From Luteimonas marina (lineage in GTDB: Bacteria; Pseudomonadota; Gammaproteobacteria; Xanthomonadales; Xanthomonadaceae), in assembly GCF_007859325.1 (NCBI RefSeq), contig NZ_VOHK01000008.1:1-64000 (forward strand): a stretch of DNA of 64,000 bases, given 5' to 3'. Position numbers and translations under genes: made by a program. Positions 48,776 to 57,353 of this stretch are shown in pieces (within the stretch, counting starts at the first letter, position 1; every line of letters begins with the position of its first letter). The notes beneath the pieces were generated by a model, which saw only the letters and a program-made list of their open reading frames with translations, was not told the origin of the DNA and made no database searches.

Positions 48776-48892
48776 GTCATTCCAGCGAAAGCTGGAATCC
48801 ATTTTGGCCGCGGCAAGCAGAACGTCACCATGGATTCCAGCTTTCGCTGGAATGACGGCAGGAACGACGGCTGGGACGACCGTCGTGACGGC
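48776..48892. repeat. REP-type inverted hairpin pair (copy 7, CCAGC stem)
   Basis: A convergent pair with stem TTCCAGC/GCTGGAA and GAAA loop (48776-48801 and 48831-48856). On the right, GACGGC-type sequences recur (AATGACGGC 48851, AACGACGGC 48863, GTGACGGC 48885). It separates moxR from the DUF4159 gene. Confidence 0.85.
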
Positions 48893-48926
48893 GAATGGAT
48901 ACCCAGGCGAAGTGGTACGTGCATTC

Positions 48927-49625
48927 TCATGCCGTCAGCGCGTAGATCACGATGTTGACCGCGAACTTCGTGTTGTCCTCGGCGAGGAAGCGCTTGTTGC
49001 GCCAGTCGTAGTCCCATTCGCAGCCGTAGTCCTTGTTGCTGTAGAGCACGCCGAGGCGGCCGTCGATCGAGATGCCCTTGAGATAGTCGTGCACCAGGTC
49101 GTCGCCCCAGCCGTTGAGCTCGAAGCTGGTCGCCGGCGGGCCGTCCGGGAAGCGGAAGAAGCTGCTGTAGATCGGATGGCTGTTGGGCAGCTTCCTCAGC
49201 GCCTTCGCGCCGAAGATCGAGGCCATCTGCGCCTCGAACGACTTCGCGAACAGGCCGTCGATGTCGTGGTTGCAGTCGTCGGCGAACACGAAGCCGCCGT
49301 TGCGCACGTAGCGCTCGAAATTGCGCCGCTCGGCCTCGTTGAACTCGACCAGCTTGTGCCCGGCCAGGTAGCAGAACGGCGCCGACAGCATCTTCGGATC
49401 GGCGAGTTCGACCACGTGCTCCTTCGGGTCCACCCGCAGGTTGGTGTAGTCGATCAGCGAGGTGATGAGGTTCGACGGCATGCGCGCATCCACATCCCAG
49501 TCGCCGGAGTCGTACTTCAGGCGCGTGAACCGGAAATCGTAGGCCGCCGACTGCGCACGCAGCGGCGGCAGCGCCAGCGTCGCGGCGGCACCGAGCATCA
49601 TCCGCAGGAACTGCCCGCGGTTCAT
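48927..49625 (-). CDS. DUF4159 protein, exported
   Basis: A 232-residue protein with an N-terminal signal (MNRGQFLRMMLGAAATLALPPLRAQS, first 25 residues). The body matches DUF4159: FTRLKYDSGDWDVDARMPSN, KMLSAPFCYLAGHKLVEF, ERYVRNGGFVFADDCNHDIDG, SHPIYSSFFRF and LNGWGDDLVHDYLKGI. DUF4159 proteins are recurrent neighbours of MoxR/DUF58 operons, and their function is unknown. It lies upstream of moxR on the same strand, separated by a repeat pair. Confidence 0.85.
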   Translation of the reverse strand: MNRGQFLRMMLGAAATLALPPLRAQSAAYDFRFTRLKYDSGDWDVDARMPSNLITSLIDYTNLRVDPKEHVVELADPKMLSAPFCYLAGHKLVEFNEAERRNFERYVRNGGFVFADDCNHDIDGLFAKSFEAQMASIFGAKALRKLPNSHPIYSSFFRFPDGPPATSFELNGWGDDLVHDYLKGISIDGRLGVLYSNKDYGCEWDYDWRNKRFLAEDNTKFAVNIVIYALTA

Positions 49626-49687
49626 CCAGTCAGGACGCTGTCGCACCAGTCCGAACCTCGTCCCGGAGAACGTCCACCAAAACGGAG

Positions 49688-50163
49688 CTGCTATTCCAAA
49701 CGCAGCGAGGGACCTTGCCTGTAATCCGGGCATGACGCCAAGAAACAGATCCCTCGCTGCGCTCGGGATGACATCCTGTCGGGTACTCGAAGAACGTCGA
49801 GAGCATTGCCCTTCCCGGCAAACAACGAGCCACCATCCAGACCCGGTGGGCGGCGGGCATGGATGCCCGCCGTTTTTCGCCACGGCACGGATGCCGTGTC
49901 GAAAAATCCCGACACACTTCCAGCTGAGGGCTTGTGACCTTGCGAGGAAGGCCCTTTTCTTTGGTTCGTTTCTTTTGGGCCAGCAAAAGAAATGAACCCG
50001 CTCGCCCGCGGCGAGCGGAAGCTCTTGCTTCCGCCATCCTGCGACCAGGCAACCCGCACACGACTGCCACTCCAAGCGAAGCAGGAAGCGCGCTACGGCA
50101 GCAAAGCCGCCCAACCCGGGCCATCTGTTTCGACAAGATTCCTCACTGCGTTCGGAATGACAA
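49688..50163. repeat. Composite dispersed repeat region, 606-bp gap without a supported gene
   Basis: The gap between the TldE-like gene (start-distal end) and DUF4159 holds, in order: an arm pair with CAGCGAGGGACC and CCCTCGCTGCGCTCGGG (49688-49772); a perfect hairpin CGGCGGGCAT/ATGCCCGCCG with T5 (49851-49877); a hairpin CACGGCA/TGCCGTG (49881-49898); a block whose translation reads VRFFWASKRNEPA (about 49959-50000), which I recall from many xanthomonad intergenic regions; and an arm CTCACTGCGTTCGGAATGAC (50144-50163). Short open frames here look repeat-derived. Confidence 0.65.
49851..49877 (+). terminator. Perfect hairpin with T5, terminator-like on the plus strand
   Basis: CGGCGGGCAT-GG-ATGCCCGCCG followed by TTTTT. 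The 10-bp stem would need to open at the centre to form a loop. Both neighbouring genes are on the minus strand, so it is more likely part of a dispersed element than a terminator of a known transcript. Confidence 0.4.
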
Positions 50164-50231
50164 ACCGGAGTTCTCCAGGGAGCTCCCGATCGACCCGGCC
50201 ATGTCCCGCGCGATCGGCCGGGTGATGGCGG

Positions 50232-51566
50232 TCACACCGCATCCGACAGCGATGTGAACGTGAAATCCCGCAGCCGCATCGGTGGAATCATCATCGCAAA
50301 CCGCGACTCGTCGCCGCTCACGCGCACCGGCTTGCCCAACTCGTCGATGTTGTTGAGCATGATCACCGGCGACTCGTTGAAGCGGAAGTTCTTCAGCGGA
50401 TACCGGATCTGCCCATTCTCGATGTAGAACGTGCCGTCGCGGGTCAGGCCGGTCAGCAGCACCGTCTGCGGATCGACCATGCGGATGTACCAGGTGCGGG
50501 TGACGAGGATGCCCTTCTCGGTCTCGCGCACGAGGTCCGCGGTGGACTTGGTTCCGCCGCCCAGGATCAGGTTGCCCGGCATCGCGGTCTCGGTCTTGCC
50601 CTGCTGCTTGGCCCAGTAGCGCGAATAGGCGAGGTTGACGACCTTGCCGTTCTCGATGATCGGCATCCGGGTGCGCGCCAGCCCGCTGCCGTCCCACGGC
50701 AGCACCGGCACGTCGGCGTCCCAGGGATCGGCCCACAGGTTCACGCGCGGATCGTAGACCTGCTCGCCGAGCTTGTTGCCGCCGCCCTTCTTCGACAGGA
50801 AGCTGCGGCCTTCGTCGGCGCTGCGCGCGTCGAAGAAGTTCATCATGAACGAGATCAGGCCCGCGGCGGCGTGCGGCTCGAGGATCACCGTGTACTTGCC
50901 CGGCTCCAGCGCCCTGGCGTCGGCGGATTCGCGCGCCTTGCGGATGGCGATGTCGATGCTGCGCGACGCGTCAAGGTCGGAGACGTCGGTAACGTTGCGG
51001 CCGACCCAGCCCGAGCCGGTGCCGTCCTTGGTGCGCACCGTGCAGGTGTAGTCGGCGCCGGTGGAGGTCTGGTAGCCGAAGTTGCCGTTGCTGTTGGCGA
51101 TGGCGACGAAGCCGTGGCTGTCCTCGAGGTAGCCGGCGGCGATCAGCCCGGCGTCCTTGCACGGCCCGATCGAGGCGGCGGCGATCCGCGCGCGCTGTTC
51201 GGGCGTGATCGCGGCGGTCGCGGCGCTGAACGTGCCGGTCGGCCGGTAGGCCTGCTTTTCGATCGCCGGCATGAATTCCGGGTTCTCCGGCGCCAGCCGC
51301 GCGAGGTCCTCGGCGCGGCGCACCACGCGCTCCAGCGATGCGTCGTCGAACTCGTTGATGGTCGCGGTGCCCACGCGCTGGCCGAACGCCACGTTCACGG
51401 CAAGCGACACGTCGTCGACGATGCCGCTGGTGGACACGTTGTTCAGCGCGAAGCGGATGTTGCCGGAGGTGCCGCCACTCAGCGTCGCGGTGCATTCGTC
51501 CGCGGTGGACAGCGCGATCACCTTGTCGAGGATGGCCTTGGCTTCGGCTTCGGTAAAGATGCTCAT
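50232..51566 (-). CDS. TldE/PmbA-like subunit
   Basis: A 444-residue member of the TldD/PmbA family. The domain layout is that of the family (N-terminal ECTATLSGGTSGNIRFALNN, C-terminal beta-rich LTGLTRDGTFYIENGQIRYPLKNFRFNESP). The position of the metal-binding helix reads EPHAAAGLISFMMNF instead of HExxxH, so it is the non-catalytic TldE-like partner of a TldD/TldE heterodimer. No signal peptide is present, although the adjacent TldD-type proteins carry Tat signals. The gene starts 21 bp after the upstream TldD stop. Confidence 0.87.
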   Translation of the reverse strand: MSIFTEAEAKAILDKVIALSTADECTATLSGGTSGNIRFALNNVSTSGIVDDVSLAVNVAFGQRVGTATINEFDDASLERVVRRAEDLARLAPENPEFMPAIEKQAYRPTGTFSAATAAITPEQRARIAAASIGPCKDAGLIAAGYLEDSHGFVAIANSNGNFGYQTSTGADYTCTVRTKDGTGSGWVGRNVTDVSDLDASRSIDIAIRKARESADARALEPGKYTVILEPHAAAGLISFMMNFFDARSADEGRSFLSKKGGGNKLGEQVYDPRVNLWADPWDADVPVLPWDGSGLARTRMPIIENGKVVNLAYSRYWAKQQGKTETAMPGNLILGGGTKSTADLVRETEKGILVTRTWYIRMVDPQTVLLTGLTRDGTFYIENGQIRYPLKNFRFNESPVIMLNNIDELGKPVRVSGDESRFAMMIPPMRLRDFTFTSLSDAV

Positions 51567-51587
51567 CTAATGGGTCTCCTGTGCCGG

Positions 51588-53222
51588 TCAGCCGAGCGAA
51601 CGGGCGGTGTTGATGACGTTGACGCCGTCGAAGCGCGCCGTGCTGGAGCCGTGCGAGACCGCCGACACCTGGCCGGGCTGGCCCTTGCCGTCGAAGAACG
51701 AGCCGCCCATGCGGTAGTCGCTGTCGTCGCAGACCGCCGAGCAGGCGTTCCAGAACTCCGGCGTGCGGATCTGGTAGGCCACGTCCTCGATCATCCGCGT
51801 GATCGCGCCATTCTTGATCTCGTAGAACAGCTGTCCGCCGAACTGCGCGTTGTAGCGCTGCTGGTCGATCGAGAACGAGCCGTCGCCGATGATGTAGATG
51901 CCGTTCTCCACGTCCTTGATCATGTCGGCCACCGACAGCTTGTCGCTGCCCGCGGCCAGCGACACGTTGGCCATGCGCTGGAACTGCACGCTCGACCACG
52001 AGTCGGCGTAGCAGCAGCCGTCGGACTCGGTCTTGCCGACGATGTGGGCCTGGTCGCGGATGGTCTGGTAGTCGACCAGGATGCCGTCCTTCACCAGGTC
52101 CCAGCGCTTGCACTTCACGCCTTCGTCGTCGTAGGCGACTGCGCCCAAACTGCCGGGCTGGGTCTTGTCGGCGAACAGGGTGACCTTGTCGCTGCCGTAG
52201 CGGAACTTCGCCTCGCGCTTGTCGAGCGTGGCGAAGCTGGTGCCGGCGTAGTTGGCCTCGTAGCCGAGCACGCGGTCGAGCTCCAGCGGGTGGCCGACCG
52301 ATTCGTGGATCGTCAGCCAGGTATGCGAGGGATCGAGCACCAGGTCGTACTTGCCGGGCTTCACCGACGGCGCCTTCAGCTTCTCCTGCGCCTGCTTCGC
52401 CGCGGCGACCGCGTCCTCGCGCATGTCGTAGGACAGGCCGTAGTTGACCACGCCGTTGGGCGAGACGAACTTCTGCGACGCGTCGCCGTCGAGGTATTCG
52501 TAGCCCAGCCCCGCCGGCGCCGACAGCCCGTCGCGGGTGCGGAACTTGCCGCTGGCCTTGTCGATCGCGGTCACGGTGAACGGCGCCCAGATGCGGTGCA
52601 CGTCCTGGTCGATGTAGGAGCCGTCGGTACTAGCGAAGTACTTCTGTTCGTTGACCAGGAACAGCGTCGAGTTGACGAAGTTGGCGCCGGCGCCGGTGGC
52701 CGCGGCGTTGACCGACAGCAGCAGCTCGACCTTGTCCTTGATCGGCACTTCCATCGCGTTCTTGCGGATCGGCGTCCGCCACGACACCTCGCCCACGCCC
52801 TGCACCGGCGCCAGCTGCACCTTCTCGCTCTGGATCTTCGCGTTGGCACGCGCGATCGCCACCGCGCGGCGCGCGGCCTCGGCCACGGAATCGGTCGACA
52901 GGCCGTTGGTCGCCGCGAAGCCCCAGGCGCCGTCGGCGATCACGCGCACGCCGATGCCGGTGGATTCGGTGTTGACCACGTTCTGGACCTTGTCCTCGCG
53001 CGTCATCACGAACTGGCGCAGGTAGCGCCCGATGCGCACGTCGCAGTAGCTGGCGCCGGCGCCGGTCGCGGCCTGCAGCGCGGCGTCGGCGAGCTGCTTC
53101 TTGATCGCGACATCGAGCGTCGACACCAGTTGCTCGGCGGCGATCGCCTTGCCGAGGAAGGACGGCAGCGCCAGGCTGCCCATGCCAAGGCCGCTCAGGG
53201 CCAGGAAGTCGCGTCGTTGCAA
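51588..53222 (-). CDS. TldD-like metalloprotease with Tat signal (copy 1)
   Basis: A 544-residue protein with the twin-arginine signal MQRRDFLALSGLGMGSLA at its N-terminus (cleavage near residue 30, AIAAEQ). The TldD catalytic motif HESVGH starts at His306 in TIHESVGHPLELDR, and GGQLFYEIKNG and SVSHGSSTARFDG-like C-terminal blocks follow. TldD with TldE degrades flexible peptides and matures microcin B17 and CcdA in E. coli, in the cytoplasm; this version should act in the periplasm. The sequence is very similar to the next gene upstream, from which it arose by tandem duplication. Confidence 0.9.
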   Translation of the reverse strand: MQRRDFLALSGLGMGSLALPSFLGKAIAAEQLVSTLDVAIKKQLADAALQAATGAGASYCDVRIGRYLRQFVMTREDKVQNVVNTESTGIGVRVIADGAWGFAATNGLSTDSVAEAARRAVAIARANAKIQSEKVQLAPVQGVGEVSWRTPIRKNAMEVPIKDKVELLLSVNAAATGAGANFVNSTLFLVNEQKYFASTDGSYIDQDVHRIWAPFTVTAIDKASGKFRTRDGLSAPAGLGYEYLDGDASQKFVSPNGVVNYGLSYDMREDAVAAAKQAQEKLKAPSVKPGKYDLVLDPSHTWLTIHESVGHPLELDRVLGYEANYAGTSFATLDKREAKFRYGSDKVTLFADKTQPGSLGAVAYDDEGVKCKRWDLVKDGILVDYQTIRDQAHIVGKTESDGCCYADSWSSVQFQRMANVSLAAGSDKLSVADMIKDVENGIYIIGDGSFSIDQQRYNAQFGGQLFYEIKNGAITRMIEDVAYQIRTPEFWNACSAVCDDSDYRMGGSFFDGKGQPGQVSAVSHGSSTARFDGVNVINTARSLG

Positions 53223-53339
53223 GGCTGTCTCTCCAGGGTGGTCGCCACGCGGTGGCCGGAGTGCCGGGGACCGGCGCGATGCAACCGCGCCGGGAGCGAA
53301 TCACGTGATTCCCGATTCTTGCGCCCTCGCCCACGTCGC

Positions 53340-53359
53340 GCAAATGACTTTCGGCACGG
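53340..53359. repeat. 20-bp element upstream of tldD-like copy 1
   Basis: GCAAATGACTTTCGGCACGG occurs here, 118 bp before the copy-1 start, and again at 55281-55300 upstream of copy 2. It marks the border of the duplicated unit and may contain a shared promoter part. Confidence 0.7.
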
Positions 53360-53394
53360 GTCGCGCGGCCGGCTTTGGTATCGGCATGCGCGTT

Positions 53395-55026
53395 TCAGCC
53401 CAGCGATCGCGCGGTATTGATGATGTTCTGACCGTCGAAGCGCGCCGTACTGGCGCCATGCGAGACCGCCGACACCTGGCTCGGCTGGCCCTTGCCGTCG
53501 AAGAACGAACCGCCGAGGCGGAAATCGCGCTCGTCGCAGATCGCGACGCAGCCGTTCCAGAACTCCGGCGTGCGGATCTGGTAGGCCGCGTCCTCGACCA
53601 GACCCGCGACCTCGCCGTTGCGGATCTCGTAGAACAGCTGTCCGCCGAACTGCGCGTTGTAGCGCTGCTGGTCGATCGAATAGGAGCCGCGGCCGTGGAC
53701 GTAGAGGCCGCGTTCCACGCCGCGGATCATGTCCGCGACCGTCAGCGGCGCCTTGCCCGGCGCCAGCGAGACGTTCGGCATGCGCTGGAACTGCACGCTC
53801 GACCACGAATCGGCATAGCAGCAGCCGTCGGACTCAGTCTTGCCGAGGATATGCGCCTGGTCGCGGACCGACTGGTAGTCGACCAGGATGCCGTCCTTCA
53901 CCAGGTCCCAGCGCTTGCACTTCACGCCTTCGTCGTCGTAGCCGACCGCACCGAGGCTGCCGGGCCGGGTCTTGTCGGCGTACAGGTTGACGAGGTCGCT
54001 GCCCCAGCGGAACGAGCCGCGCTTGTCGAGCGTGGCGAAGCTGGTGCCGGCGTAGTTGGCCTCGTAGCCGAGCACGCGGTCGAGCTCCAGCGGATGGCCG
54101 ACGTTCTCGTGGATCGTCAGGAACAGGTTGCTCGGATCGATCACCAGGTCGTACTTGCCCGGCTTCACCGACGGCGCCTTCAGCTTCTCCTGCGCCTGCT
54201 TCGCCGCGGCGATCGCGTCCTCGCGCATGTCGTAGGACAGGCCGTAGGCGACCACGCCGCCGGGCAGCTCGAAGCGCTGCGCGGGGTCCGCCTCCAGGAA
54301 CTCGTAGCCCATGCCGGCGGGCGAGGACAGGCCGTTGCGCGTGCGGAACCTGCCGCTGGCCTTGTCCACCGCCGTCACCGTGAACGGCGTCCAGATGCGG
54401 TGCACGTCCTGGTCGATGTAGGAGCCGTCGGTGCTGGCGAAATACTTCTGCTCGTTGACCAGGAACATCTGCGAGTTGACGAAGCTCGCGCCCGCCTGCA
54501 GCGCGGCGGCATTGACCGACAGCAGCAGCTCGACCTTCTCCTTGACCGGCACTTCCATGCCGTTCCTGCGGATCGGCGTCCGCCACGACACCTCGCCCAC
54601 CCCCTGCACCGGCGCCAGCTGCACCTTCGCGTCCTGGATCTTCGCGTTGGCGCGCGCGATCGCCACCGCGCGGCGCGCGGCTTCGGCCACTGAATCCGTG
54701 GTCAGTCCGTTGGTTGCCGCGAAGCCCCAGGCGCCATCGGCGAGCACGCGCACGCCGACGCCGGTCGATTCGGTGTTGACCACGTTCTCGACCCGGTCCT
54801 CGCGGGTTTGCAGCGACTGCTGCAGGTAGCGCCCGATGCGCACGTCGCAGTAGCTGGCGCCGGCGCCGGTCGCGGCCTGCAGCGCGGCGTCGGCCAGCGG
54901 CTTCTTGATCGCGACATCGAGCGTCGACACCAGCTGCTCGGCCGCGATCGCCCTGCCGACCAGCGGCGGCAATGCCAGCCCGCCCAGCCCGAGGCCGCCA
55001 AGGGCGAGGAAATCGCGTCGTTGCAA
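53395..55026 (-). CDS. TldD-like metalloprotease with Tat signal (copy 2)
   Basis: A 543-residue paralogue of copy 1, alike through most of its length, with the Tat signal MQRRDFLALGGLGLGGLA and the motif HENVGH starting at the identical position, His306. Differences cluster in the signal core, in the FELPGGVVAYGL region (about 265-275) and near MPNVSLAPGKAPL, so both copies appear to be under selection to stay functional. The two may form distinct heterodimers with the single TldE-like subunit, or homodimers. The 172-bp spacer to copy 1 lets each have its own promoter. Confidence 0.9.
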   Translation of the reverse strand: MQRRDFLALGGLGLGGLALPPLVGRAIAAEQLVSTLDVAIKKPLADAALQAATGAGASYCDVRIGRYLQQSLQTREDRVENVVNTESTGVGVRVLADGAWGFAATNGLTTDSVAEAARRAVAIARANAKIQDAKVQLAPVQGVGEVSWRTPIRRNGMEVPVKEKVELLLSVNAAALQAGASFVNSQMFLVNEQKYFASTDGSYIDQDVHRIWTPFTVTAVDKASGRFRTRNGLSSPAGMGYEFLEADPAQRFELPGGVVAYGLSYDMREDAIAAAKQAQEKLKAPSVKPGKYDLVIDPSNLFLTIHENVGHPLELDRVLGYEANYAGTSFATLDKRGSFRWGSDLVNLYADKTRPGSLGAVGYDDEGVKCKRWDLVKDGILVDYQSVRDQAHILGKTESDGCCYADSWSSVQFQRMPNVSLAPGKAPLTVADMIRGVERGLYVHGRGSYSIDQQRYNAQFGGQLFYEIRNGEVAGLVEDAAYQIRTPEFWNGCVAICDERDFRLGGSFFDGKGQPSQVSAVSHGASTARFDGQNIINTARSLG

Positions 55027-55079
55027 GGCCGTATCTCCTTAATGCTGTGGCAATTCCGAGTAGCCGGCTTTCCCAACTC

Positions 55080-55183
55080 GTCATCCCGGCGAAAGCCGGG
55101 ATCCATTTTGCAGTTGATCCTGACCATTCCCGCGTAAAGCAGGAATCAAGATCAAAATGGATCCCGGCTTTCGCCGGGATGAC
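55080..55183. repeat. REP-type inverted hairpin pair (copy 8)
   Basis: A convergent pair of GAAA-loop hairpins (55080-55105 and 55158-55183) between tldD-like copy 2 and its upstream 20-bp element. The corresponding place upstream of copy 1 lacks it. Confidence 0.9.
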
Positions 55184-55280
55184 GCTCGATCCGGAGCCCG
55201 CGGATTCCCGTCTTCACGGGAGTCACGATGGTCTTTCGAGGTTCCCTGTACATCGATTCTTGCGTTCGCAGCAGATCGAC

Positions 55281-55300
55281 GCAAATGACTTTCGGCACGG
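55281..55300. repeat. 20-bp element upstream of tldD-like copy 2
   Basis: GCAAATGACTTTCGGCACGG, the second copy of the element at 53340-53359, in the 357-bp divergent gap between tldD-like copy 2 and the DUF885 gene. Apart from the hairpin pair and this element I see nothing else in the gap. Confidence 0.7.
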
Positions 55301-55383
55301 TGCGCCGGCAAACACGTCGATGCTGCGGCAGCGCGACACCGCGCTATGCTTTGCGCCAAGCCCGTTCAGGATCCAATGCCTCC

Positions 55384-57201
55384 ATGTGCCCTTCCCTGCT
55401 CGCCGTCGCGCTGTTGACCGTCTCCCTCGCCGCCTGCCGGGGCGAAGCGCCGCCGCCAGCCGCCGCGCCGCCGGCCGCGAATGCGGATGAAACCGCCGCC
55501 GCGTCGCAGCCGGACGCCGCGTTCGCCGACCTGTCCGGCCGCTACCTCGACCAGTCGCTCGCGCTGTCGCCGGTGGCGGCGACCCAGATCGGCGACCATC
55601 GCTTCGACGCCGAGCTCGACGACGTCGGCGAAGCGGGCCGACGCAAGGCCGTGGAGTTCAACCGTCGCTTCCTCGCCGAACTCGACGCCATCGACGCGAC
55701 CAGGCTCTCGCGCGAGAACCAGGTCGACGCGAAGATCCTGCGCAACCAGCTCGAATACGCCCTCTGGGACGCCGAAACCCTGCAAAGCTGGGCCTGGGAT
55801 CCGCAGACCTACAGCGGCCTCGCCGGTGGCGCGATCTACGGCCTGATGGCGCGCGAGTTCGCGCCGATGCCCGAGCGGCTCAGGTCCGCCACGGCGCGCA
55901 TGGAGAAGATCCCCGCCCTGCTCGCGCAGGCGCGCGCAAGCCTCGACCCGGCGCGCGTGCCCAAGGCCCACGCCGACACCGTCGCGAAGCAGAACAAGGG
56001 CGTGCTCACCCTGGTCGATACCTTCATCACCCCCAACGCCGATCAACTGCAGGGCGAGGATCGCAGGCGCCTCGACGCGGCGGTCGCCACGCTGCGCGAC
56101 GCGGTCGAGGAGCACCAGAAGTGGCTCGACGGCGTGCTGGTCCCGAACGCGAAGGGCAATTTCCGCATCGGCGCCGCGCTGTACGACCAGAAACTCCGGT
56201 ACGCGCTGAACTCCTCGCTGTCGCGGCAGGAGATCCGCCAGCGCGCCGAGGCCGAGCTCGGGCGCATCCGCGACGAGATGTACGGCGTCGCGAAGACCGT
56301 GCTGGCTGGCCGGGCCGGTGCGCCGGAGACGCCTGATGCGCCGACCGAGGACGAGAAGCAGCGGGCGATCGAGGCGGCGATGGAGCTGGCCTATGCCGAC
56401 AAACCCGCGCGCGAGGAAGTCGTCGACTTCGCCAGGCACACGCTCGAGGTGGCGACGGCGTTCGTGCGCGAGAAGGACCTGGTCAGCGTGCCCGACGATC
56501 CGGTCAAGATCATCCTGATGCCGGAATTCCAGCGCGGCTTCTCGGTCGCCTATGCCGATTCGCCTGGCCCGCTCGACAAGGGCCTGGATACCTACTACGC
56601 GATCTCGCCGATCCCCGACGACTGGAACGACGCCCAGGTCGATTCGTTCCTGCGCGAATACAACAAGCGCCTGATCCACGTGCTGACCATCCACGAGGCG
56701 ATGCCCGGCCACTACCTCGAGGGCGCGCACTCGGCGCGGTTCCCGTCGACGCTGCGCGCGGTGTTCCGCTCCGGCCCGTTCGCCGAGGGCTGGGCGGTGT
56801 ACACCGAGCGGGTCCTGGCCGACGCCGGCTACCTCGACAACGACCCGCTGTTCCGGCTGATGCAGCTGAAGTTCTACGCGCGCGCGGTGGCCAACGCGAT
56901 CCTCGACCAGGGCCTGCACGTCGACAACTGGAGCAAGGAGCAGGCGATGGACCTGATGGTGCGCCAGACCTTCCAGCAGCAGAGCGAGGCCGACGGCAAG
57001 TGGATCCGCGCGCAGCTGTCCTCGACCCAGCTGGCCACCTACTTCGTCGGCGCGCAGGAGCACTTCGACGCGCGCAAGGTGGCCGAGGCGAAACAGGGCG
57101 AGGCGTTCGACCTCAAGGCCTACCACGACGGCATCCTGTCCTACGGCGCGCCGCCGGTGCGCTTCGCGCGACAGCTGCTGCTGGACGAGCCGATCGAATG
57201 A
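55384..57201 (+). CDS. DUF885 metallopeptidase-like lipoprotein
   Basis: A 605-residue predicted lipoprotein: the signal peptide ends in LAAC (Cys18). The mature part is almost all helical and fits DUF885, a family of zinc-peptidase-like proteins with a gluzincin-type site: TIHEAMPGHYLEGAHS (HExxxGH) and, downstream, the glutamate in FAEGWAVYTERV. It probably cleaves peptides at the outer or inner membrane. The ATG at 55384 starts the signal peptide; the frame upstream covers intergenic repeat. It is divergent from the TldD-like genes, which are also exported metallopeptidases. Confidence 0.85.
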   Translation: MCPSLLAVALLTVSLAACRGEAPPPAAAPPAANADETAAASQPDAAFADLSGRYLDQSLALSPVAATQIGDHRFDAELDDVGEAGRRKAVEFNRRFLAELDAIDATRLSRENQVDAKILRNQLEYALWDAETLQSWAWDPQTYSGLAGGAIYGLMAREFAPMPERLRSATARMEKIPALLAQARASLDPARVPKAHADTVAKQNKGVLTLVDTFITPNADQLQGEDRRRLDAAVATLRDAVEEHQKWLDGVLVPNAKGNFRIGAALYDQKLRYALNSSLSRQEIRQRAEAELGRIRDEMYGVAKTVLAGRAGAPETPDAPTEDEKQRAIEAAMELAYADKPAREEVVDFARHTLEVATAFVREKDLVSVPDDPVKIILMPEFQRGFSVAYADSPGPLDKGLDTYYAISPIPDDWNDAQVDSFLREYNKRLIHVLTIHEAMPGHYLEGAHSARFPSTLRAVFRSGPFAEGWAVYTERVLADAGYLDNDPLFRLMQLKFYARAVANAILDQGLHVDNWSKEQAMDLMVRQTFQQQSEADGKWIRAQLSSTQLATYFVGAQEHFDARKVAEAKQGEAFDLKAYHDGILSYGAPPVRFARQLLLDEPIE

Positions 57202-57353
57202 ACCACCCCGCCGCTGGCGGTGGGGTATCGACCAAAGGGCGATGACGCCTGCGGAACGCTGACCCGCGGCACCCGCGCGACACGCCCGCATCGCCCGGCC
57301 GGACACGCCGATCCGCTCGAACCGGCCGGCCCACGGGGCGCATACTTGCAGCC

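Noticed and set aside
48713..48802. Upstream extension of the MoxR ATPase (start at 48802)
   Set aside because: The extra residues (MDSSFRWNDG...) are again repeat-encoded; the family N-terminus begins at 48712.
49934..50257. A 107-codon plus-strand frame (MTLRGRPFSLVRFFWASK...)
   Set aside because: It lies wholly within composite repeat DNA and reads through the start of a hairpin arm; similar frames recur in repeats and are unlikely to be genes.
50871..53420. An 849-codon plus-strand frame opposite the TldD/TldE genes
   Set aside because: Same antisense effect: composition is dominated by Arg, Val, His and Asp, and the opposite strand carries clear HExxxH proteases.
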